A DNA stretch of 6,221 bases, from the NCBI GenBank assembly GCA_013152695.1, contig JAADFV010000339.1:1-6221 (forward strand), written 5' to 3'. Within the stretch, counting starts at the first letter, position 1; each line of letters starts with the position of its first letter. The position numbers and the translations under genes are program-made. Source of the stretch: Chloroflexota bacterium. GTDB lineage: Bacteria; Chloroflexota; Anaerolineae; J102. Below the pieces are notes generated by a model that was given only the letters and a program-made list of their open reading frames with translations, did no database searches and was not told the DNA's origin. Shown one piece after another: positions 1 through 6,221 of the stretch.

Positions 1-29
1 TTTGCGCCGTCAGGATAGAAAAAGCGTAG
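1..29 (+). CDS. 3' end of a probable second, convergent formate dehydrogenase alpha gene (partial)
   Basis: Read in the frame beginning with TGC at position 3, this edge fragment encodes CAVRIEKA followed by TAG. These are exactly the last eight residues of the minus-strand fdhA (stop TAA at 188-186), with identical codons. The identity continues through the 3' untranslated region as the left arm of the inverted repeat. What is seen is only about nine codons. That a full paralogous fdhA gene lies upstream, facing the one in this window, is inference. It could instead be a short inverted duplication of a gene tail. Five base differences from the other arm, one of them turning TAA into TAG, show that this is not a mirror image of the same molecule. 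Confidence 0.45.
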
Positions 30-90
30 TACCGTCTGGAAATAGACAGTTGGTTGGGCTATGGGTTCCAGCCTATGCATTTCAAGCAAA

Positions 91-127
91 AGAGACCTCG
101 CCGATGAATTTTGGCGAGGTCTCTTTT
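91..127. terminator. Bidirectional intrinsic terminator between convergent genes
   Basis: The innermost part of the inverted repeat is a perfect hairpin. The 12-bp stem AGAGACCTCGCC pairs with GGCGAGGTCTCT around the 10-base loop at 103-112, and perfect pairing continues outward through the A/T-rich GCAAA/TTTGC step. A T-run (124-127 on plus, and the symmetrical run 91-88 read on minus) follows the GC-rich part on either strand. It begins about 60 bases after the fdhA stop and would terminate the operon on the minus strand. It would equally terminate a convergent transcript arriving from the left. Confidence 0.8.
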
Positions 128-185
128 GCTTGAAATACATAGGCTGGAACCCGCAGCCCAACCAACTGTCTATTTCCAGACAGTA

Positions 186-3065
186 TTACGCTTTTTCTAT
201 CCTGACGGCGCAAACTTTGAATTCGGGGATTTTGGCCTGAGGATCAAGGGCAGGGTTGGTGAGGAAGTTGGCGGCGGATTCGGCGAAATGGAAGGTGGTG
301 AAGATGAGGCCGGGCTCGACACGATCGGTTACCTGTGCTTTGGCCAGAATCTCGCCACGGCGAGAAGCCACTTTCATGAGCTCGCCGTCACTAATGCCTG
401 CTTGTTTGGCGTCTTTGGGGTGGATTTCTACCAGGGCCTCAGGATACATGGCTTCCAGTCCTCTTGCGCGGTGAGTCATTTCGCCGCCATGCCAGTGGTA
501 AATCACGCGGCCGGTTGTGAGCATGAGGGGGTACTCTTCATCTGGCAATTCTGCCGGGGGCACATGATCCATGCCCACAAAGAGTCCTTTACCACGGCTG
601 AATTGCTGGACGTGGAGGATGGGTGTACCAGGATGGTCGGGAGAGGGAACCGGCCAGTGTAAGGCTTCACCTGCTTCCAGCCGTTCCCAGGTTACACCGG
701 CATAAATGGGGGTGAGGGCGTTGATTTCTTCTTCGATGTCGGTGACATCACGATATTCCCAATCGCCGTAAGGGGCTTCGGGATCAGGTGTGGCCGCGCC
801 CAGAGCCAACATACGTTTGGCCAGTTGCACCACGATCCAGGTATCTTCTTTCGCCTCGCCCGGAGGATCGAGAGCTTTACGCACCCGTTGGATACGGCGT
901 TCTGTGTTGGTGAAAGTACCCTCTTTCTCGGCAAAACTGGCAGCGGGGAAGATAACATCGGCGAATTGAGCCGTTTCGCTGAAAAAGAGTTCCTGCAAGA
1001 CGATGAATTCGGTTTCTTGTAAGGAAAAACGGACGTGGTTGAGGTCGGGATCGCTGGTCATCGGGTTTTCGCCGATGATGTAAAGGCAGCGCACCTGACC
1101 TTGTTCTGCTGCCTTGAGCATTTCGGTCACGGTCAGGCCGACATAATCCGGTTGGGGAACCCCCCAGGCCTTCTCAAATTTTTCGCGTGCTTTGGCATCC
1201 GTTACCTTTTGGTATCCCGGATAGACGTTGGGGAGACCGCCCAAATCGCAAGCACCCTGGACATTGTTCTGTCCTCGCAGGGGGTTGACGCCACCCCCAG
1301 GCTTACCCATATTCCCGAGCAGCATCTGCAAATTGGCACAGCTCATGACATTGGGAACACCGGTCGTGTGTTGGGTGATGCCCATGGCATAGAGTAGGGC
1401 TCCGGGCCGATTTTCCGCCATCATTCGCGCCGCCAGCTCGATATCCTCAGCAGGCACGCCGGTGATGGCACTGGTGACCTCGGGCGTATACTTTTCTACA
1501 ATTGCCTTCAACTCGGCAAAGCCCTCTGTACGGCTTTCGATGAATTCATCATCCTGCCATCCTTCTCGCAGAATGATATGCATGAGGCCGTTCAGCAAAG
1601 CAATATCAGTACCAGGCTTCTGGCGTAGATGCAGGTCGGCATAGTCGGCGATATCGATACGCCGGGGATCAGCCACGATCAGCTTGGCCCCACGATGGCG
1701 CTTGGCCCGGCGGATTTTCGTGCCGATGACAGGATGGTTTTCGGTGGTGTTAGAGCCGATGATGAAAATGCACTGGCTCTTTTCACTGATATCGGCGATA
1801 GAGTTGGTCATGGCACCGCTGCCGAAGGAAGTCACCAGACCGGTGACTGTGGCGGAGTGTCACAACCGGGCACAGTGGTCGATACTGTGCGTTGCGAGCA
1901 TTTGTCTTGTAAACTTATTGAAAATGAAATTCTCTTCGTTGGTGCATTTGGCAGAAGCGAAGACGGCAAAGGCATCGCCACCATAATCTTTTTTGACCTG
2001 GGTGAATTTGCGTGCCACCACATCCAGGGCCGTATCCCAGTCAGTTTGTACGAAGGTGTCTGGTGTGATGTCGGGAAGATCATTGTTTTGGGCACCATTA
2101 CCCGACGTACGGCGGTAGCTTAGGCGGGCACGGCGTTGCTCTGCTTCACTGAACAAGGCCCACTGGCCTTTTTTGACCTGGGCGGCAATCGTATCTGTAT
2201 CCAACCATTTTGCTCGCACCATAGGCCGCGTAAGGCGATCGGGATGATTTACATAGTCGTAGCCATAGCGGCCTTTGACACATAAAGCCATGCCGTTGAC
2301 AGGGGCATCAGGGGCACTGGTAACCCGTATGATCTCGCCGTCACGCACGTTGAGATCGAAATTACAACCAACACCGCAATAACCGCAGGTGGTTCGCACC
2401 TTTTCGACTTGATTGGTGCGCCCTTTACCCAGGCTCATCTTATCGAAGAGGGCGCCGACGGGGCAGTAGGCGACGCATTGCCCGCAGCTTTCGCAGCCAG
2501 CATCTAACAGCATCTGATCTGCGCCGGCGACGAGTTTGGTGGCAAAACCGCGGTTCGCAAAGCTCCAAATCGTACGATTTTGGATTTCATCACAAGCACG
2601 GATACAACGTCCACAAAGAATGCACTTGTTACGATCGATGAAAATGAAGGGGTTGGGATCAGGATTGATTTCGTATTGATGACGTTTGCCATTGTGTTCG
2701 GGCCATTTTACGCCGTAATCATAAACCAGGTCTTGTAGTTCACAATCACCGTTGGCTTCGCAGGTCATGCAGTCGTTGGGATGGTCGGTCAACAGCATTT
2801 CCAGAACGAATTTACGGGTTTCTACAGCCTCGGAACTCATGGTATTTACAACCATCCCCTCTGCGGCAGGTGTCGTGCAGGCTGTTTGCAGCCCGCGCGC
2901 CTTTTCTACCGAGACCACACACATGCGACAGGCGCCTACATTGGTGAGGTCGGGATGATGACAGAGGGTGGGGATATTGATTCCGTTGGCTTTAGCCGCC
3001 TCGAGGATAGTGGCACCTTCGGGGGCAGTAATGGCTTTGCCATTGATGGTGAGATGAATGGGCAT
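186..3065 (-). CDS. fdhA: Selenocysteine-containing formate dehydrogenase, catalytic alpha subunit (NAD-linked type)
   Basis: This subunit oxidises formate to CO2 (or the reverse) at a Mo/W-bis-pyranopterin site in the cytoplasm; no Tat signal is seen. It is 959 residues read through UGA at codon 402. Domains in order: an N-terminal [2Fe-2S] ferredoxin domain (C35, C46, C49, C63); a NuoG-type His-Cys [4Fe-4S] site (H95, C99, C102, C108); two [4Fe-4S] sites (C148/151/154/158 and C191/194/197/201); the catalytic-domain [4Fe-4S] site (C227, C230, C234, C262) with Lys264 in CVKG; then HCARL-Sec402-His403. Arg597 in NPLRGQNNVQGACD matches the conserved active-site Arg of E. coli FdhF. The molybdopterin-dinucleotide-binding domain is at about 847-958, with TTGRVIYHWHGGEMT at 850-864. 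ATG 3065 is chosen over GTG 3080 because GAGGAG at 3078-3073 sits 7 bases before it and lies within the longer version. It is the last gene of the operon and follows the NuoF-like gene by 68 bases. Confidence 0.95.
1830..1848 (-). promoter_or_regulatory. Bacterial SECIS element
   Basis: Counting from the U of UGA as 1, bases 15-21 (AGUCACC) pair with 27-33 (GGUGACU) in a perfect 7-bp stem. The five-base apical loop GGUCU is at 22-26. E. coli fdhF has the same GGUCU loop at the same distance from its UGA, and that loop is contacted by the SelB C-terminal domain. The element lies inside the coding sequence and also encodes TVTGLVT. A lower stem nearer the UGA is not obvious. Confidence 0.92.
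1860..1862 (-). other. In-frame UGA decoded as selenocysteine (Sec402 of FdhA)
   Basis: The minus-strand codon TGA splits two long open frames that are in the same phase. Flanking residues HCARL and HSATVTGLVTSFGSGAMTN align with the active-site segment of E. coli FdhF (CCARV-Sec-HGPSVAGLHQSVGNGAMSN, from memory). The selenium of this residue ligates Mo/W, and Cys replaces it in non-seleno homologues. Both sides of the codon are intact domain sequence, which argues against decay. The SECIS hairpin follows immediately. Confidence 0.95.
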
Positions 3066-3072
3066 GGACTCG

Positions 3073-3078
3073 CTCCTC
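3073..3078 (-). promoter_or_regulatory. Ribosome binding site of fdhA
   Basis: GAGGAG on the minus strand lies 7 bases before ATG 3065. It decides the start: the upstream in-frame GTG at 3080 overlaps this site, and starting there would add MRSES ahead of the conserved MPIHLTINGK. Confidence 0.8.
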
Positions 3079-3133
3079 ACGCACGTGTTAAATGAGTACG
3101 ATGTTGCGTATTGTCGCTATTAGCAACACGGTA

Positions 3134-5054
3134 TCATCGGGGTGAAATGATCTCGATGGCCTCAAAATTACAAACAGCATGGCATAAACCGCAGCGTATG
3201 CAGAGGTCGGGATCGATCTCATGAACTTGCAACTTTTCTCCTGTAATCGCATCGACAGGACAATTACGGGCACAGACCATGCACCCCGTGCACAAATCGG
3301 GAATGACGCGATAAGTAATTAGAGCATTGCAAACATGAGCAGGACATTCTTTGTTTTCGATGTGGGCGATGAATTCGTCTTCGAAATGAATGACGAAGGA
3401 CAGAGAGCACAGGTGAAGGTGCTAATTGGCCCAGAGCACAGAGTGAACCTTGCTGCATGCCTTTGGCCAGCCGCTTGATTTCATCCAAATCGGCTAAGGT
3501 GCCTTCGCCTTCAGTGATACGTTCCAATATCTCCAGCATACGCGTGGAACCGATGCGGCAGGGCGGGCATTTTCCGCAGCTTTCATCTACCACAAATTGC
3601 ATGAAATACTTGGAGAATTCCACCATACAAGTAGTTTCGTCAGCTACGATCATACCACCTGAACCCATCACGGCACCGGCAGCGCGCAGTGAGTCGAAAT
3701 CGACAGGGGTGTCAAGGTGAGCTTCGGGCAGACAACCACCCAAAGGTCCGCCAGTTTGTACCGCCTTGAATTGCTTACCCCCACCGACACCTCCCCCCAC
3801 ATCGAAGATGATCTCGCGCAGGGTAATGCCCATCGGTACTTCGATCAAGCCTGTTCGTTCCACCTGTCCTGTGAGGGCAAATACGGCTGTCCCCGGGCTA
3901 CCTTCGGTGCCCAGCCCCTTGAACCAGTCTGCACCCATGCGCAGGATGCGCGGTGTGTAAGCATAGCTTTTTACGTTATTTACATTGCTCGGCTTTCCCC
4001 AAACACCGGCGACGGCAGGATAAGGGGGGCGAGGCCAGGGTTGGCCGCGTTCTCCCATAATCGAATTCATCAGCGCCGTCTCCTCCCCACAAACAAAGGC
4101 GCCGGCACCTTCCTTGATTTTCAGATCAAAGTTGAAGTCCGAACCGAGGATATTCTCGCCCAGTAACCCCAACTCACGAGCCTGGGCGATGGCAATATTG
4201 AGACGGTGGATAGCCAGGGGATATTCCGCCCGCGCATAAATGTAGCCATATTCGGCGCCGATAGCATAACCGGCAATAATCATCCCTTCGATCACCGAAT
4301 GTGGATCCCCTTCAAGCACGGAACGATCCATGAATGCCCCAGGGTCTCCTTCATCGGCATTGCAGATGACATATTTGGGCCAATTGGGTGTTTGACGGGC
4401 AAATTTCCACTTGAGCCCCGTGGGAAAACCACCACCGCCACGCCCTCTTAAACCCGAGTTCATCACTTCTGTAATGACTTCTTCCGGCGTCATTTCGCGC
4501 AGAGCTCGTTCTAGGGCACTATAGCCATCCACAGCCAGATAATCATCAATCGATTCAGGATCGATCAATCCGCAATTGCTGAGGACAATCCGCAATTGCT
4601 TCGACTGGAAAGGAATATGTTGGTCATCGGCGAGATCGACAAAACTCAGCGAATGAAGCTGATGTCCGTGAGATTCGGTAATGGTAGGAATTGCGCGGCC
4701 CACAATGACTGCTTTTCGTAACTTACCGCCGTCAAAATAGTGCCGAAATATCTCTTTGACATGTCGCGAGAGGGCATTACCGTAATTGATCCGTTCCCGG
4801 CCCAGTGCCTGAATTTCGATCATGGGCTCGTAAGAACACATCCCTACACAACCCACCTGACTGATTACAGCCTTTAATTCCCGCGCCTCCAATTCACGTT
4901 GAATAGCCTCGAGAGCAGTCTTTGCACCGGCGGCAATGCCACAGGTTCCCATACCGACGGTGATATAAACATCAGCCTTCTGGGTCTTGGCCTGCCAGCG
5001 TGCTTGTGCCAGGGCTCGTCGTTCGGCTAGATCGGTTACCAGTGTCGTTTGCAT
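3134..5054 (-). CDS. nuoF: NuoF/HndC-like NAD(P)H-binding flavoprotein subunit, frameshifted near the C-terminus
   Basis: This is the diaphorase subunit that exchanges electrons between NAD(P)H and the Fe-S chain through FMN. Seen in order: an N-terminal thioredoxin-like ferredoxin domain of HndB type (VGMGTCGIAAGA; C38, C69, C73, only three Cys visible); the complex I 51-kDa core with the FMN/NAD glycine-rich motif GLRGRGGGGFPTG (202-213) and CNADEGDPGAFMDR (231-244); an SLBB region (about 395-440); and an N3-type [4Fe-4S] site ESCGKCPPCR with C493, C496, C499 and C539. After H555 a repeated AATG (plus strand, 3385-3392) shifts the frame. As written, translation runs 41 unrelated residues to a stop at 3266-3264 (596 residues). 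Removing four bases restores 83 more residues with two [4Fe-4S] motifs, CTGCMVCARNCP and CIRCGLCHAVC, ending at TGA 3136-3134 (638 residues), the usual architecture of HndC/HylB-type proteins. The shift may be a real mutation or a sequence error. It starts 46 bases after the NuoE-like gene. Confidence 0.9.
3385..3392 (-). other. Frameshift site: 4-bp tandem duplication in the NuoF-like gene
   Basis: The plus strand reads AATGAATG; on the coding strand CGT CAT TCA TTT replaces the expected CGT CAT TTC. Deleting one four-base unit gives ...SVLRH-FEDEFIAHIENKECP..., which continues without stops into a canonical bacterial ferredoxin domain. The rest of that domain is undamaged, so the change is recent or an artefact. 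Confidence 0.85.
4566..4600. repeat. 15-bp direct repeat at 20-bp spacing, read in two frames
   Basis: CAATCCGCAATTGCT occurs at 4566-4580 and 4586-4600, inside the NuoF-like gene. Each copy contains the palindrome GCAATTGC. Because the offset is 20 bases, the copies are translated in different frames on the minus strand: one within KQLRIV, the other within SNCGLI. Both peptides look normal for the family, so the repeat has not damaged the protein. Confidence 0.85.
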
Positions 5055-5064
5055 ACCTTGGATT

Positions 5065-5070
5065 CTCCTT
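5065..5070 (-). promoter_or_regulatory. Ribosome binding site of the NuoF-like gene
   Basis: AAGGAG on the minus strand lies 10 bases before ATG 5054, inside the 46-base gap after the NuoE-like gene. The spacing is slightly long but the match is strong, and it supports the start at MQTTLVTDLA. Confidence 0.65.
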
Positions 5071-5100
5071 GAGTCAATACCAGCTTGGAGTGAGGAGGCT

Positions 5101-5586
5101 CTAACCGAGTTTGGTCCTCTTTTTGATCGTGTTGAGCAATGTGTTCTGTTTCATACGGCCCATGACTTCACCATCAAATACTGCAACCGGTGCCAAAGCA
5201 CACGATCCCAAGCAATACACGATCTCAACCGTTAGTTCATTGTCCTCTGAAGTCTCACCTGGTTCCAGCTGATAATGGTCTTCCAGAGCCGTCAGCAGAA
5301 TCGGCGTACCTTTCACATGGCAAGCTGTACCATCGCACAAGCGTAAAATATGCCGGCCCCGACGTTCCAGGTAGAACTGCGCGTAGAAAGTCGCCACCCC
5401 ATAGACTTTGCTCAGAGGGATGTTCAGACGCTGGGAAATAAGTTGCAAGACCTCCGGGGGCAGGTAGGCATAGATTTCCTGTGCCTTTTGCAAGACCGGG
5501 ATTAAGGCGCCTTTCTGGTCGCGATATTGCGCGAATACTTCATCCATCAGGCTTAGGTCGAATTCGTTGTGATTGTTTTGGGTCAT
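5101..5586 (-). CDS. nuoE: NuoE/HndA-like [2Fe-2S] subunit of the formate dehydrogenase complex
   Basis: This is a 161-residue homologue of the complex I 24-kDa subunit, the partner that binds the NuoF-like flavoprotein and carries a [2Fe-2S] cluster near FMN. An N-terminal helical part (about 10-60, ending in IPLSKVYGVATFYAQF) precedes a thioredoxin-fold domain with the four ligands C84 and C89 (CDGTACH) and C125 and C129 (CLGSCALAP). The length is normal for the family. ATG 5586 is preferred over TTG 5592 because GGAG at 5599-5596 is 9 bases from the ATG but only 3 from the TTG. It is the first gene of the operon, 46 bases ahead of the NuoF-like gene. With fdhA third, the context points to a soluble NAD(P)-linked formate dehydrogenase; a hydrogenase or complex I is less likely because no hydrogenase or membrane-arm gene is present here. 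Confidence 0.93.
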   Translation of the reverse strand: MTQNNHNEFDLSLMDEVFAQYRDQKGALIPVLQKAQEIYAYLPPEVLQLISQRLNIPLSKVYGVATFYAQFYLERRGRHILRLCDGTACHVKGTPILLTALEDHYQLEPGETSEDNELTVEIVYCLGSCALAPVAVFDGEVMGRMKQNTLLNTIKKRTKLG

Positions 5587-5595
5587 AAACAACTA

Positions 5596-5599
5596 CTCC
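5596..5599 (-). promoter_or_regulatory. Ribosome binding site of the NuoE-like gene
   Basis: GGAG on the minus strand is 9 bases before ATG 5586. It decides between that ATG and the upstream TTG at 5592, which would be too close to it. Confidence 0.55.
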
Positions 5600-5707
5600 A
5601 AAGGACAAACCTCCCTCGCCCGTAAGAGGTCAAGCGCAAAGCAGGCACAACCATCATCACGTGCTCAGGATAAAAAATATGAGGTGGACAGCAAAACCGA
5701 ATAGTTT

Positions 5708-5736
5708 ATTGTACGACGATCAAAGTGATCTGTGTA
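5708..5736 (-). promoter_or_regulatory. Candidate sigma-70 promoter of the formate dehydrogenase operon
   Basis: On the minus strand TACACA (5736-5731; 4 of 6 to TTGACA) is separated by 17 bases from TACAAT (5713-5708; 5 of 6 to TATAAT). Transcription would begin near 5700, giving a leader of about 115 bases before the NuoE-like gene. The call rests on consensus resemblance and spacing alone. Confidence 0.35.
5718..5730. promoter_or_regulatory. 13-bp palindrome in the promoter spacer, possible operator
   Basis: GATCACTTTGATC (minus strand) has perfect 5-base arms and a 3-base centre, and it falls wholly within the 17-base spacer of the candidate promoter. A further AGATCA copy lies 11 bases upstream of the one overlapping the left arm. 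A repressor bound here would block the promoter. It does not match FNR (TTGAT-N4-ATCAA) or a full CRP site, so the regulator is unknown. Confidence 0.3.
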
Positions 5737-6060
5737 TGATCTATGTCAGATATATCAGGGTTTGTTCACTCCCCGCTTCCTCTGGACGCTTTTCGCACAG
5801 CTCTGTGGGAATGATGATGGTAGTGCATTTTCGATTTTCATGGAAGTGTACATTTTAGGAAGGTGTAATGATTCGAGAAAAAAGTATAACAAATAAACAA
5901 GAATATGTAAAAATATTCCAAATCGTTTCTATAACTTTCATTATTTCGCGTTTTCTCAAAGTAAATATTGAACACATTAGGACAGCCTGTTTTCCAATTT
6001 CGTTTTGCTCATTTGTTGCCGGGCATTGCCAAAATGAGTCCTTGGTGGCATCATTAAATT

Positions 6061-6221
6061 ATGAATCAAGCAACGTCTCTTCCCCCTGTGGCCCAGGCGC
6101 TCGAATCCCTGGGAGTCCCTTATCGTCTTTTTGATCACGGCGGACCTGTGCGCTCGTTGGAACAGGCGGCCCAAGAACGCGGCCAGCAGTTGCAGCAGGT
6201 CGTGCGCACCATTCTCTTCCG
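6061..6221 (+). CDS. YbaK/EbsC family aminoacyl-tRNA deacylase-like protein (5' end only)
   Basis: The first 53 codons are present and the gene runs off the window. The peptide begins [18 protein letters not shown], followed by [19 protein letters not shown] and [16 protein letters not shown]. It resembles the N-terminal part of the YbaK/EbsC family, whose members hydrolyse mischarged tRNAs (for example Cys-tRNA-Pro) in the cytoplasm. The catalytic region is not in the window, so activity cannot be judged. ATG 6061 is the first possible start after an in-frame TAA at 6055-6057. No good Shine-Dalgarno is visible (the nearest is GGTGG, about 13 bases upstream). It is transcribed away from the formate dehydrogenase operon and is probably functionally unrelated. 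Confidence 0.75.
   Translation, partial: MNQATSLPPVAQALESLGVPYRLFDHGGPVRSLEQAAQERGQQLQQVVRTILF

Larger units (their letters stand above)
1..214. repeat. 102-bp near-perfect inverted repeat, 10-base centre, reaching the window edge
   Basis: Position i pairs with position 215 minus i, from 1/214 to 102/113, around a centre at 103-112. Only five of the 102 pairs differ (left-arm positions 29, 33, 61, 62 and 78), and all five are transitions. The right arm holds the last codons and stop of fdhA plus about 73 bases of 3' untranslated sequence, and the left arm holds the same on the other strand. The repeat is cut by the window edge, so its real length is unknown. No transposase or target-site duplication is visible, so a mobile-element end is not supported. 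Confidence 0.95.
5587..6060. other. Divergent intergenic region between the formate dehydrogenase operon and the YbaK-like gene
   Basis: No convincing gene is seen in these 474 bases. The left part (to about 5760) holds the candidate operon promoter and its leader of roughly 115 bases. There is a small CACAG-CT-CTGTG inverted repeat at 5796-5807. From about 5860 to 5960 the sequence becomes clearly AT-rich. The plus-strand promoter of the YbaK-like gene should lie in this half, but I could not pick a convincing -35/-10 pair. No tRNA, riboswitch or IS remnant was recognised. Confidence 0.7.

Noticed and set aside
1..214. Fold-back (chimeric) assembly or amplification artefact as the cause of the inverted repeat
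   Set aside because: The arms differ at five positions, including TAG versus TAA, whereas a fold-back artefact would give identical arms. It cannot be wholly excluded without reads.
111..662. Plus-strand open frame of 183 codons opposite the fdhA 3' end
   Set aside because: It starts inside the terminator hairpin, lies wholly antisense to conserved fdhA codons for most of its length, and has no recognisable domain or ribosome binding site.
186..1835. Separate 549-residue molybdopterin oxidoreductase gene, or a pseudogene pair split at 1860
   Set aside because: The two frames are in the same phase and meet at TGA in the Sec position followed by a SECIS hairpin, so they are one gene.
3066..3080. 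GTG start at 3080 for fdhA
   Set aside because: It overlaps the strong GAGGAG ribosome binding site that serves ATG 3065, and it adds residues ahead of the conserved N-terminus.
3102..3128. TGTTGC/GCAACA 6-bp hairpin with a 15-base loop in the gap before fdhA
   Set aside because: The stem is short, the loop is long and no T-run follows, so neither a terminator nor an attenuator can be supported.
3088..3273. Minus-strand 61-codon frame between the NuoF-like gene and fdhA
   Set aside because: It overlaps the restored ferredoxin-domain frame in another phase. Its peptide is low in recognisable features, while the overlapping frame gives two perfect [4Fe-4S] motifs.
5587..5760. Sigma-54 (-24/-12) or FNR-type promoter for the operon, as seen for some formate dehydrogenase genes
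   Set aside because: No GG-N10-GC pair in a TGGCAC/TTGC context and no TTGAT-N4-ATCAA site was found upstream of the NuoE-like gene.
5868..6134. Plus-strand 88-codon frame preceded by AGGAAGG
   Set aside because: It lies in AT-rich intergenic sequence, shows no family resemblance, and overlaps the better supported YbaK-like start in a different frame.

Overview
The window carries a three-gene operon on the minus strand for a soluble, cytoplasmic, NAD(P)-linked formate dehydrogenase. It is followed by a very long inverted repeat at the left edge and, divergently at the right edge, by the start of a YbaK/EbsC-type aminoacyl-tRNA deacylase gene on the plus strand. In transcription order the operon reads: NuoE/HndA-like [2Fe-2S] subunit (5586 to 5101), NuoF/HndC-like flavoprotein (5054 to 3134, interrupted by a 4-base duplication), and the molybdenum or tungsten formate dehydrogenase catalytic subunit FdhA (3065 to 186).

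The central result is that fdhA is one gene read through an in-frame UGA at 1862-1860. That codon sits exactly at the catalytic selenocysteine position of formate dehydrogenases (HCARL-Sec-HS). It is followed by a textbook bacterial SECIS hairpin: a 7-bp stem with a GGUCU apical loop starting at base 22 counted from the U of UGA. Reading it as two genes or a pseudogene would be wrong.

Together the three subunits form a complete electron path: formate is oxidised at the Mo/W-bisPGD-Sec site, electrons pass through five Fe-S clusters in FdhA, then to the FMN and Fe-S clusters of the NuoF-like subunit and the [2Fe-2S] of the NuoE-like subunit, and on to NAD(P)+. Ferredoxin could be a second partner, since the NuoF-like gene still encodes an otherwise intact 2x[4Fe-4S] C-terminal domain. 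The 4-bp tandem duplication at 3385-3392 puts that domain out of frame.

Positions 1-214 are a 102-bp inverted repeat with a 10-base centre. Its right arm contains the last codons of fdhA and its 3' untranslated region. Its left arm contains the same final codons on the opposite strand, ending in TAG instead of TAA. The simplest reading is that a second, convergent, nearly identical fdhA copy lies just outside the window, and that the centre of the repeat is a terminator shared by both genes.

The 474-base divergent intergenic region (5587-6060) holds a plausible operon promoter with a 13-bp palindrome inside its spacer, plus an AT-rich stretch in front of the deacylase gene. Base composition, protein style and the YbaK-type neighbour suggest an anaerobic or facultative bacterium, possibly Chloroflexota (Anaerolineae/Caldilineae-like). 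That placement is an impression from family resemblance and was not tested. The host must also encode selenocysteine machinery (selA, selB, selC, selD), none of which is in this window.
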